Of a DNA stretch of 18,242 bases, positions 1-6,860 are shown in pieces. The DNA is from Chitinophagaceae bacterium. GTDB taxonomy: Bacteria; Bacteroidota; Bacteroidia; Chitinophagales; Chitinophagaceae. Below the pieces are notes generated by a model that did no database searches, was not told where the DNA came from, and saw nothing but the letters and a program-made list of their open reading frames with translations. The position numbers and the translations under genes were made by a program. Position 1 is the first letter of the stretch. Every line of letters starts with the position of its first letter. The stretch is from the NCBI GenBank assembly GCA_023251335.1, contig JAHEZA010000007.1, forward strand, positions 1-18,242. The letters run 5' to 3'.

Positions 1-190
1 CTACAGCCACATTTGCAAAAAGAATGTTTTGGATTTCTTCGTGGTAAATAAGGAAATCAATCGTTTGCGTTTATTTTTACAGAACCACGCAAGGCAAACT
101 ACTGCGATGAAAAGGACAAAGATATTTTCAATAAGTAAAAAAATAAAAGTTTGTATATTGCTTCTCTTTTTTAAAATCAAAATAATCTTC

Positions 191-1084
191 ATGAAAAAAA
201 TTGCTATTGTGTTTGTTTGTATTGTTTGCGTTTTATCGCTTACGAAATGTAATTCTTCTGATTCAAAAACTTCTTCAAATTCAGACTCTACCATGACCAG
301 CGTCACTTCCGATTCGTTTAATGTAAAAGACAACTGGAAAATCGGTGTACAAATGTGGACTTTCAGAATGTTTCCTTTTTCTGAAGCATTGGATAAAGTG
401 GATAGCGCAGGTGTGAAATACATCGAAGCGTATTGGGGGCAGCCATTAGGTGCCGGTTTGAAAGATAGTTTCGGTATCCGAATGTCTGATGAAAGCAAAG
501 CGAAAATTAAAGACATGCTTAAAGCAAAAGGAATCAGCATAGTAGCCATGGGTGTAATAACGCCAAAGACAAGAGAAGAATGGAAAAAAGCTTTTGACCT
601 TGCCAAAGAATTTGGACTTAGTTATATCACGGCGGAGCCAATCAAAAGCCAATGGGATATGGTGGATAGCATGGCGGGCGCATACGGAATAAAAGTAGCC
701 ATCCACGACCACCCAAAACCTAATATGTATTGGAGTCCCGATTCTGTATTAGCAGCCATGCAAGGTCATCCAAATATCGGTGCATGCGCGGACCTGGGGC
801 ATTGGGCCAGGAATGGCTTAAATCCTGTTGATTGTCTTAAAAAACTTGCCGGGCATGTGTATGGTGTACATTTGAAAGACATCGTAAAGTTTGATGATAC
901 AAAGGCTGACGATACAATTGTCGGTAAGGGCGTTATTGATTTTCCGCCCATATTCCAGGAATTAAAAAGGCAACATTTTCATGGAATGTTTTCTATCGAG
1001 CATGAATCCAACTGGTATCATAACCTTCCTGACGTAATAGAGATAGTGAAGTTTTATGATGACCAGGTAGATAAGCTGAAATAA
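191..1084 (+). CDS. Exported xylose-isomerase-like TIM-barrel lipoprotein (sugar isomerase/epimerase family)
   Basis: The 297-residue protein begins with a lipoprotein-type signal: two lysines, a hydrophobic run (residues 4-17) and a cysteine at 20 in the context LTKC, followed by a Ser/Asp/Thr-rich linker to about residue 45. The rest resembles the AP-endonuclease-2/xylose-isomerase-like TIM barrel (sugar phosphate isomerase/epimerase superfamily). Candidate metal or catalytic residues are E149 (ITAEP), H172/H174 (IHDHP), D201/H204 (ADLGHW), H227 (VHLKD) and E270 (SIEHE). I chose the ATG at 191 because the signal peptide starts there; the frame stays open upstream to 29, but that stretch would bury the signal. 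The lysine just before the lipobox cysteine is atypical, so lipidation is inferred. Family known; substrate unknown. An extracytoplasmic site argues against a phosphorylated substrate. It stands alone, closed by a terminator. Confidence 0.85.
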   Translation: MKKIAIVFVCIVCVLSLTKCNSSDSKTSSNSDSTMTSVTSDSFNVKDNWKIGVQMWTFRMFPFSEALDKVDSAGVKYIEAYWGQPLGAGLKDSFGIRMSDESKAKIKDMLKAKGISIVAMGVITPKTREEWKKAFDLAKEFGLSYITAEPIKSQWDMVDSMAGAYGIKVAIHDHPKPNMYWSPDSVLAAMQGHPNIGACADLGHWARNGLNPVDCLKKLAGHVYGVHLKDIVKFDDTKADDTIVGKGVIDFPPIFQELKRQHFHGMFSIEHESNWYHNLPDVIEIVKFYDDQVDKLK

Positions 1085-1106
1085 TTTGAGGTCTTAAATT
1101 TTAGAG

Positions 1107-1153
1107 AGCCTTTATTTCTTTTCTTCGTGAAGAGAATTAAAGGCTTTCCTTTT
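1107..1153 (+). terminator. Rho-independent terminator after the TIM-barrel gene
   Basis: A long hairpin starts 22 bases after the stop codon. The outer arms AGCCTTTA and TAAAGGCT (8 bp) enclose one T-T mismatch and inner arms TTCTTTTC and GAAGAGAA (8 pairs including one G-U), with loop TTCGT. The downstream T-rich tail is TTCCTTTT. It should end the transcript of the upstream gene and insulate the toxin-antitoxin module. Confidence 0.85.
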
Positions 1154-1402
1154 GGCAAAATCTTTTGTGATGATTAACTGATTAACCATTTTGTTTATGG
1201 TTTGGTGTGAGTTAAAATTCAGTAAACGAACAAATAGGAGGAATTTTTATTTTTTCATGCTTGCCGTTTCATGATTTTTTTTTTGAAAATGGAGATTATG
1301 GTTTTACTTGTTTGCCTACTAAAGAATACGATTCTTCCATCCTAATCTTTTCCAGTATTGTGAAATTAAAATATTTGCGACAAAAGTGCTTTTATTCAAC
1401 CA

Positions 1403-1418
1403 AAATGTCGTACATTTG
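1403..1418 (+). promoter_or_regulatory. Promoter -7 box overlapped by a perfect inverted repeat (candidate antitoxin operator)
   Basis: TACATTTG at 1411-1418 fits the Bacteroidota -7 consensus TAnnTTTG. A T-rich TTTT at 1390-1393 could be a poor -33 element. The inverted repeat AAATGT-CGT-ACATTT (1403-1417, perfect 6-bp arms) lies across the -7 box, so a bound dimer would block RNA polymerase. The box ends 14 bases before the antitoxin ATG, implying a leader of about ten bases. Autorepression by the antitoxin is inferred from how such modules usually work. Confidence 0.6.
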
Positions 1419-1432
1419 GAGAAAGAAAGAAA

Positions 1433-1939
1433 ATGGACACTCAATCAAAAAAAATAAAGCCATACAATTTAGAGGAAGATACGCCTTCTATAGTATCAGA
1501 AGCTGCAGTTCAATATGAAACACTGCGTGTAATTTTGGGAGGTAATAAAACGGTGAAGACATCATTGGCAGGTACTTTTGATTTGATTGCGCTCTCGCGC
1601 TCTGGTATTAAAAAGTCCACTTTAAAATCTTTAGCAGATTATCTCGGGATCACCATGGAAAGATTAAGCGCTCTTCTGCATTCTTCTTACCGGAATATTC
1701 AACGAAAAGATAATGATGATCTTCTTGATACACTAAAAACTGAAAAGGTTTTGGAACTGGCAGCCTTTGCCCAACGCGGTATTGAGGTGATTGGCGATAA
1801 GCAATCTTTTGCTGAATGGGTTCGTAGTCCCCTTGTTGCTCTCGGAAATAAAACGCCTCTTGACTTTTTAGATACTACTTTCGGTATTCAGATGGTTACT
1901 AAATTATTGGGCCGCTTAGAGCAAGGTGTATATTCTTAA
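1433..1939 (+). CDS. xre: Xre/MbcA/ParS-type antitoxin of a RES toxin-antitoxin module
   Basis: The 168-residue protein has the two-part layout of Xre/MbcA/ParS antitoxins. The middle part (about 50-85, containing KSTLKSLADYLGITMERLSALL) looks like the degenerate Xre helix-turn-helix. The C-terminal part (about 118-166: FAEWVRSPLVALGNKTPLDFLDTT, then GIQMVTKLLGRLEQGVYS, split here for length) matches the DUF2384 toxin-binding domain, with its conserved W, P, PLDFLD and closing G-V-S features. It normally neutralises the RES toxin by occluding its NAD+ pocket and represses its own operon. It is followed 19 bases later by the RES gene, in the usual antitoxin-first order. The ATG is preceded by a purine-rich stretch but no convincing Shine-Dalgarno site, and by the promoter/operator at 1403-1418. 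Confidence 0.92.
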   Translation: MDTQSKKIKPYNLEEDTPSIVSEAAVQYETLRVILGGNKTVKTSLAGTFDLIALSRSGIKKSTLKSLADYLGITMERLSALLHSSYRNIQRKDNDDLLDTLKTEKVLELAAFAQRGIEVIGDKQSFAEWVRSPLVALGNKTPLDFLDTTFGIQMVTKLLGRLEQGVYS

Positions 1940-1958
1940 ATAGAATGACTACTTTTTA

Positions 1959-2426
1959 ATGGAACTATACCGCATTACACAGGAAAAATATGCCGAAGAT
2001 CTTTCCGGGAACGGATCGCGGATTTTCGGGGGGAGATGGAATAGCGAAGGGGTCTTCGCGCTATACACTTCGAGCTCACGGTCAATGGCATTGTTAGAAA
2101 CATTGGCGCATACGCCCGCTAAAATGCTCAACGCAAATAACTATCAATTAATTACCTTATCACTTCCCGATAGCATTGAGCCGGTCGGAATTTTATTGTC
2201 CTCTTTGCCAGGCGGATGGGATGCGCCGGATACACGCCCTTTCACAAAACGCATTGGCGATACATTTATAAATGAGAATAAAGCGTTGTTACTTTCAGTT
2301 CCTTGTGTGCTAATGCCGGAGGAAGTTAATTATGTATTGAACCCGCTTCATAAAGATATTAGGAAAGTGAAATTGGTACATAGAAGAAGAATCTATTTTG
2401 ATAAACGAATTGATGTGATTAATTGA
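1959..2426 (+). CDS. res: RES-domain toxin (NAD+-consuming)
   Basis: The 155-residue protein is a complete RES domain of normal toxin length. Conserved positions visible are R26 (GGRWNS), Y36 (FALYTS), E47 (LLETLAH), S113 (LLSVPCVLMPEE) and the NYVLNP motif near 124-129; together these supply the Arg, Tyr, Glu and Ser of the family active site. Characterised relatives (MbcT of M. tuberculosis, the P. putida RES toxin) deplete NAD+ in the cytoplasm and stop growth. No key residue appears lost, so I expect an active toxin. It is presumably cotranscribed with the antitoxin at 1433-1939. The next gene is convergent, and I see no clear terminator in the 66-base gap. Confidence 0.93.
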   Translation: MELYRITQEKYAEDLSGNGSRIFGGRWNSEGVFALYTSSSRSMALLETLAHTPAKMLNANNYQLITLSLPDSIEPVGILLSSLPGGWDAPDTRPFTKRIGDTFINENKALLLSVPCVLMPEEVNYVLNPLHKDIRKVKLVHRRRIYFDKRIDVIN

Positions 2427-2492
2427 TACTTCGGGTTTCCTAAATAAAAATCTTTGATAACGGTTTGTTTACTATATAAATTTTTAATTATC

Positions 2493-4247
2493 CTAACTCT
2501 CTCTTTTCCCTTCCATTAATAACTGTAAGGCATTGTCAAAATTTCCTGCAGCAGCTACTTCACCTGAGTTAACAAAGAAAATTTCATCTGCATTTTCAAT
2601 CGTATTCAAGCGATGAGCAATAATTACTTTTGTAGTAGACGGCGGTAATTTTTGCAATATATCTTCCAATAATTTTTCGGTGATGGTGTCAATGTTGGCG
2701 GTAGCCTCATCTAAAATTAACAGATCCGGTTTGCGCAACACGGCCCTTATAAAAGCAATCAATTGCTTTTCTCCAAGACTCATAGAATCGCCACCAGCAG
2801 CGATCTTGGTATTTAATCCATTTTCGAAACGGCTTATTAAATCTTCTAATCCTTCTTTTTTTAATGCCTGGTTCAATTGCTCATTATCAAAAAGTTTATA
2901 GGCCTCATTTCCATATAAAATATTCTCGCGCACGGTACCGTTGAATAGAAAGGGCTCCTGCAAAATGAATCCAATTCTTTTGCTCAATTCGGCGGGCGTA
3001 TAGCTTCGCAGGTCATTTCCATTTAGAAACACATTTCCTTCTGTAGGGTCGTATAATCTTGCAAACAATGAGGCCGTAGTGGTTTTGCCGCCGCCCGTGG
3101 GTCCCACAAATGCATACGTTTTTCCCTGGTCCAGTTTAAAATTAATATCATGCAGTACTTCCTTTCCTCCAGGATATTTAAACGAGACATCATTAAAAGA
3201 TAACAAAGGAGCGTCAGCGGTTTTTGTGGAAATGCTTTCCACTTTCTGTGGCATATCAGATTCTAAATTTAGAATAACGGATATCCTGTCCCACGCTGCC
3301 ATCGCAGTTTGGAAGCTTGCCCATAAAGTGGCAAGCTGTCTAAGCGGTTGATAAAAATATTGTATGTAAGCAATGAAACTAATCAATAACCCAATGGAAA
3401 AATTTCCTATTGAAATCAAATAAATTCCAAAAGCGAGAACGATTAATTGCGCGATATTAGAAAAGAGTGTAAAGACTGGAACAAAAACGCCATTTACCAA
3501 ACCCGCGCCCACAGAGGCTTTGTAGTTAATTGCATTTGCTGAATTGAATTTATTCCTGAAATAATCGCGTCGGTTAAAAGCAACAATCGTTTTAAAATTG
3601 CCCAGGCTTTCCTGTATTTCGGCGCTTAGCCCACCCGTACTTTTCAGGCTTGCGGCGTTTTTTTTCTTCACCAGCGGTGATATAATGCCCACAAATATGA
3701 GGATGAAAACCGCCGGGGCCAAACCTGCCAATCCGAGCTCGACATGGATCACCAAAAGAAATATAGCCGCACCAGCCATCATAAAAATACTATCTACAAA
3801 TTGGAGAAGTGATTGCGAAAAAAACTGGTTTACTCTATCTGTATCATTGTTGATCCTTGATATTAGATCGCCTGCTTTATTTTGATTAAAGAATGCGACA
3901 GGCAGGCTTTGAATTTTATTGAAAACGGCATTCCGAAGGCTATACAACATGCGCTGGCCAATGCTTCCCATTATTTTTGTTTGCAAATAGTCTGTTACGG
4001 CCGAAATAAGATAAAGGCCTAATAGAATTCCAGTGAATAATATTAGCCCCCGATAAATTTTTGTTTGTATATAATGATCAATCGTGTATCCAATTAAATA
4101 AGGTGTAAACATTCCTATTCCTGAGTTCAGTGCCATCACAGCGAAAGCGATGATGAGATTCTGTTTTTCTTCCTTCATGAAGATCAACATCTTTTTTAGT
4201 GCTGCCTTTGTAGAAGTTTTTTGTTCGATGTTTAAATTATAATCCAT
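2493..4247 (-). CDS. ABC exporter, fused membrane and ATPase domains (MsbA-like)
   Basis: This 584-residue half-transporter should work as a homodimer in the inner membrane. Residues 1-330 form a type-I exporter membrane domain with about six helices (for example 31-52, 64-84, 150-168, 171-192, 257-279, 283-300). Residues 345-580 form the nucleotide-binding domain: Walker A GPTGGGKT 382-389, Q-loop Q430, signature region near 488-495, Walker B LLILDE with E514, D-loop around D520 and H-loop H545. All residues needed for hydrolysis are present. The signature reads SLGEKQ instead of LSGGQ. Sequence alone does not fix the substrate; lipid, peptide or drug export are all possible. The ATG at 4247 has a -7 box 25 bases upstream. 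It is convergent with the toxin gene and monocistronic as far as visible. Confidence 0.92.
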   Translation of the reverse strand: MDYNLNIEQKTSTKAALKKMLIFMKEEKQNLIIAFAVMALNSGIGMFTPYLIGYTIDHYIQTKIYRGLILFTGILLGLYLISAVTDYLQTKIMGSIGQRMLYSLRNAVFNKIQSLPVAFFNQNKAGDLISRINNDTDRVNQFFSQSLLQFVDSIFMMAGAAIFLLVIHVELGLAGLAPAVFILIFVGIISPLVKKKNAASLKSTGGLSAEIQESLGNFKTIVAFNRRDYFRNKFNSANAINYKASVGAGLVNGVFVPVFTLFSNIAQLIVLAFGIYLISIGNFSIGLLISFIAYIQYFYQPLRQLATLWASFQTAMAAWDRISVILNLESDMPQKVESISTKTADAPLLSFNDVSFKYPGGKEVLHDINFKLDQGKTYAFVGPTGGGKTTTASLFARLYDPTEGNVFLNGNDLRSYTPAELSKRIGFILQEPFLFNGTVRENILYGNEAYKLFDNEQLNQALKKEGLEDLISRFENGLNTKIAAGGDSMSLGEKQLIAFIRAVLRKPDLLILDEATANIDTITEKLLEDILQKLPPSTTKVIIAHRLNTIENADEIFFVNSGEVAAAGNFDNALQLLMEGKRES

Positions 4248-4601
4248 CGTAGTCTTTCTAAAGTTTTGATGGCAAAAGTAAATGCAATTTTTTTTTCTGG
4301 CTGATTAGTTTTCGGTAAACGAATGTCTATTGGCGGTAAAAAAATGTGGGAGCGATTTCAGCAATGATTTTTTAGGAATTAACATTGCATTGATGCAACA
4401 ACTTTGCCTCGTACTTTTCGAACGAATTGTATGGTGAGATTATAGATATAATCAGTGAATAAATAAATAACGGAAATTCTTATTCATAAAATGTTGAAAC
4501 ATTAAAAAAAGAATCCCGTAATTTTTCAATGACTATGTAAGTTAGAAAGGATTAATGGCATGAGGCTGTGCGTTTATATTATCAAAGTATTTTTGCCAAT
4601 A
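4248..4601. other. Intergenic region between the FAD oxidase and the ABC exporter
   Basis: These 354 AT-rich bases contain the exporter -7 box (4273-4280), a short palindrome TTGCAT-TG-ATGCAA at 4385-4398, and a weak AT-rich hairpin (AGTATT/AATACT, 4586-4603) that reaches the oxidase stop codon and could be a poor terminator. I see no coding or RNA gene. Confidence 0.5.
4273..4280 (-). promoter_or_regulatory. Candidate -7 promoter box for the ABC exporter
   Basis: Read on the - strand this is TACTTTTG, an exact match to TAnnTTTG, 25 bases upstream of the exporter ATG. I found no clear TTTG -33 partner at the expected distance, so the call rests on the -7 match and its position. Confidence 0.4.
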
Positions 4602-6203
4602 CTAATCATCCAATCCGCATTGCTTCATAAAATTATTGGTAAATACTTTTCGGGCTTCAACAGATAAGAGAAGCTTTCGGCAATTTTTCCATTTTTCGAT
4701 TCTTTCATTCCCATACATCTTCTGAAGTAGGGAAGGGTTGAGGCTGAAATTAAATTTGCCCCAGTGCATTGTAAACGGAATGGATAATTCATCCAGCCGG
4801 TTCCAGACTTTTTCGATAAAGGTCCTGGATAATTGAGAGTCAACGCCATCCAGTTCCATTACACAGGTTTTATCAAAATGTGTAAATCCCAGCAACGCAC
4901 CTGTGCCTTTTACGTATCGCAAAGCGAGCGCACCGGCAAATGGGAATTCCTTATTAATAGCCACAATTTCTTCCAATACCTGGCTGGCACTGTCAGTATG
5001 AACTCCTATGGCAGCGCTGGCCGCTTTCCCCCTGAATTTGGTATTGCTGAAAGTTTCGCCCACCGTGCCGGTCATATTATCACCAGCGGTGAAGGCCAAT
5101 GGAAATAATTTATTTACTAATCCCGGCACGAGGAGCGATGAAAGGCCCGGACCAAGACCATCAAGCACCGTTTGCATTACACCAAGCAAGTCATCTCCGT
5201 AGGTAAAGCCTTTGTCATCAATCTTTATTTTCGTGTAATCATCCCTGTAAGGGATCTTATACATAGTTTTAATATAGACACCATTTTGAGCGTTGTTGGG
5301 TTCAAACTTTTGAAGATTTACTAAAATTTCAAAATGATACATTTCTTTATCCGGAGAAACAGGCGGGTAGGGGAGCACATCAAGGATGTCTGAAAAATCA
5401 AGATGATTCATGGCTTTTTTCAAAGCATCGTTATATACTATATTTCCCAGGCGGTATTGTTCCAATAAAAATATGGGTTCAGATTCTATGAGGATTCCGT
5501 GAATAAATCCGAAACTTCCAAAGCTGACTACTGCCGAATTGAACATGTCATCGTCCTGGATAAGCTCTGCGCCAAGCCATTTTATAAAATCATTCGAAGC
5601 TACAGGATTTGATTTTTTTTCAATCCAAACATGTCTGTCGGGCCCGACTACTATATGCAGCCCAACGATAGAATCATGAACAGCTCCCACATTAACACCA
5701 GCGCCATGAGTATTAGTAGAAGTGCACCCGGCAATCGTTTGGCCGTTACTGGCTCCCGAAGCCCGCAACGATCTTTTGGGATTGGAATCCTGTTCTAATT
5801 TTTCGTCGAGGTCCAGTACACTTATTCCGCATTCTGTAAAAAAGAGATTGGCTGCCAGGTTTCCTTTTTGTAGATATTCAGGCGCTACAAAAGAATTTTT
5901 AAGATTGTACGTAAGTCGCAACGCCTTCGTATCTACCAGCCCTCCTTCGCAGACTGCTACTTCGGAAAATGACCATCCGTTACCCATTGCGCGTAATGGA
6001 AGATTATTATCAATGCCATACTGAATAAGCCATTGAAAATTTTTTGTCGTATCAAAATACGGATTGGAAGATTGAGAAGAAGGTATGCTTAGTTTGAATG
6101 AAGCATTCTGCTTAAAAGTATGGACAAAGTTTTCGTGGCCATTTTCCCACGTTGTAATGGGAAGCAATGAAATGCCATGAGGTAAATCAGTGAGCGAAGT
6201 CAT
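4602..6203 (-). CDS. FAD-dependent oxidoreductase, aldonolactone-oxidase-like (VAO/PCMH flavoprotein)
   Basis: With the ATG at 6203 the protein has 533 residues. Residues 50-245 look like the FAD-binding PCMH domain: RAMGNGWSFSE (71-81) is the pyrophosphate loop, and residues 152-169 (SNGQTIAGCTSTNTHGAG) the second FAD loop. The C-terminus carries MHWGK (479-483) and FTNNFM (521-526), as in sugar-1,4-lactone oxidases (ALO family), which oxidise aldonolactones or polyols with O2 or another acceptor. The histidine that binds FAD covalently in many relatives (GxGHS) is Trp here, so FAD is probably non-covalent. An ATG at 6302 is in frame but would overlap the upstream gene by 88 bases and adds non-conserved residues; 6203 leaves an 11-base gap, typical of an operon. 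No signal peptide is visible. The exact substrate is unknown. Confidence 0.82.
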   Translation of the reverse strand: MTSLTDLPHGISLLPITTWENGHENFVHTFKQNASFKLSIPSSQSSNPYFDTTKNFQWLIQYGIDNNLPLRAMGNGWSFSEVAVCEGGLVDTKALRLTYNLKNSFVAPEYLQKGNLAANLFFTECGISVLDLDEKLEQDSNPKRSLRASGASNGQTIAGCTSTNTHGAGVNVGAVHDSIVGLHIVVGPDRHVWIEKKSNPVASNDFIKWLGAELIQDDDMFNSAVVSFGSFGFIHGILIESEPIFLLEQYRLGNIVYNDALKKAMNHLDFSDILDVLPYPPVSPDKEMYHFEILVNLQKFEPNNAQNGVYIKTMYKIPYRDDYTKIKIDDKGFTYGDDLLGVMQTVLDGLGPGLSSLLVPGLVNKLFPLAFTAGDNMTGTVGETFSNTKFRGKAASAAIGVHTDSASQVLEEIVAINKEFPFAGALALRYVKGTGALLGFTHFDKTCVMELDGVDSQLSRTFIEKVWNRLDELSIPFTMHWGKFNFSLNPSLLQKMYGNERIEKWKNCRKLLLSVEARKVFTNNFMKQCGLDD

Positions 6204-6214
6204 AGATGTATTTT

Positions 6215-6568
6215 TTAATTGTGGCCTAATGAATCGGTGGGTGGGCTGTAAGGTGCGCAACTCCATTCTACTCTTTGAGGCATTACAATGCCAAGCGAAC
6301 AAAAGGATATAATTACAAAACCAAAATTATTTTTTACCGCTACCTGATCCAGGTGATTAAACCGTTGATCACAGGGAGGATGAATATCTTTTGGCTGCAC
6401 CAGCCCCCAAAAGTATGACCAGGTAGTTTTAGAATTTAATGGATTATTCGCAAAAGTATCGGAATCATATTTGGTAACAACCCTGGTAGTAGTGCAGGAA
6501 TACAGTGATGAACCCAAGACCATCATTAAAATAAAGAATACATTGCGGAAGCTTTTTGGGGCAATCAT
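6215..6568 (-). CDS. Small Bor-like lipoprotein
   Basis: This 117-residue protein has a signal peptide (hydrophobic residues 10-22) ending in the lipobox LYSC with C25. The mature part resembles the Bor lipoprotein family of lambda and enterobacteria: an aromatic-rich segment (WSYFWGL 50-56), a cysteine at 66, then a hydrophobic stretch with the pattern GF-SLGI-P (83-97) and a closing cysteine at 104. The two cysteines could form a disulfide in the periplasm or on the outer membrane. Function is unknown outside phages, where Bor is linked to serum resistance; that role should not be transferred here. The stop codon is 11 bases before the FAD oxidase start, so the two are probably cotranscribed. 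Confidence 0.7.
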   Translation of the reverse strand: MIAPKSFRNVFFILMMVLGSSLYSCTTTRVVTKYDSDTFANNPLNSKTTWSYFWGLVQPKDIHPPCDQRFNHLDQVAVKNNFGFVIISFCSLGIVMPQRVEWSCAPYSPPTDSLGHN

Positions 6569-6860
6569 ATTAAATTATTTTACCAAATTTAATATATTTT
6601 AATGAAGGGAAAATTATTTTTTATAGATCGAAAAAGAATTACAATTATTGTTATTTCCCAGGAAAAGCTATGTTTTACTATCATCCAGCAAACGAACAAA
6701 TAAGTTCATTTTTTATTTTGAACCAGATGGCTAAACATTTTCTGGGTTAGATCATGGGTCTAACGGTAATCCGTAGACTTGATTTTAAAAATTGAATATT
6801 ATTATTATTTTTAGAACAACTCGAAAAATGATTATGATTTTCTACAACAATCAAGATTAG
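6569..6860. other. AT-rich intergenic region with a dispersed motif
   Basis: This 292-base gap follows the 380-residue membrane protein gene and precedes the lipoprotein operon. It contains the operon -7 box (6584-6591) and the second copy of the CAG(T/C)AAACGAACAAATA motif (6686-6719). I see no coding potential and no convincing terminator. Confidence 0.45.
6584..6591 (-). promoter_or_regulatory. Candidate -7 box for the lipoprotein/FAD-oxidase operon
   Basis: The - strand reads TAAATTTG, matching TAnnTTTG, and lies 15 bases upstream of the lipoprotein ATG. No good -33 TTTG is seen, only an A/T-rich stretch, and the AT-rich background makes a chance match possible. Confidence 0.4.

Larger units (their letters stand above)
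1085..1432. other. Intergenic region: terminator, dispersed motif, TA promoter
   Basis: This 348-base AT-rich spacer holds the terminator at 1107-1153, a tandem 8-mer TGATTAAC twice at 1171-1186, a small inverted repeat AACCAT/ATGGTT at 1184-1202, a motif at 1220-1254 that recurs near 6686, and the toxin-antitoxin promoter/operator at about 1390-1418. I see no credible protein gene: the open stretch from 1261 begins with TTG and overlaps the antitoxin in another frame. Confidence 0.6.

Noticed and set aside
1..606. Long open frame on the - strand at the left edge
   Set aside because: It lies entirely opposite the start of the TIM-barrel gene, its product has no recognisable domain, and the + strand gene has clear family motifs and a signal peptide.
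1171..1202. Tandem TGATTAAC and adjacent AACCAT/ATGGTT repeat as a regulatory site
   Set aside because: It lies about 230 bases upstream of the TA start without a promoter box nearby; the AT-rich background makes it unconvincing.
1261..1518. 85-codon + strand frame ahead of the antitoxin
   Set aside because: It starts with TTG, overlaps the antitoxin in a different frame, runs through its promoter and resembles no protein.
4385..4398. Palindrome TTGCATTGATGCAA as an operator
   Set aside because: Short palindromes of this size arise by chance in a window this long, and it is about 130 bases upstream of the exporter start with no linked promoter.
6204..6302. N-terminal extension of the FAD oxidase to the ATG at 6302
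   Set aside because: It would overlap the lipoprotein gene by 88 bases and adds residues with no family similarity; the ATG at 6203 gives normal operon spacing.
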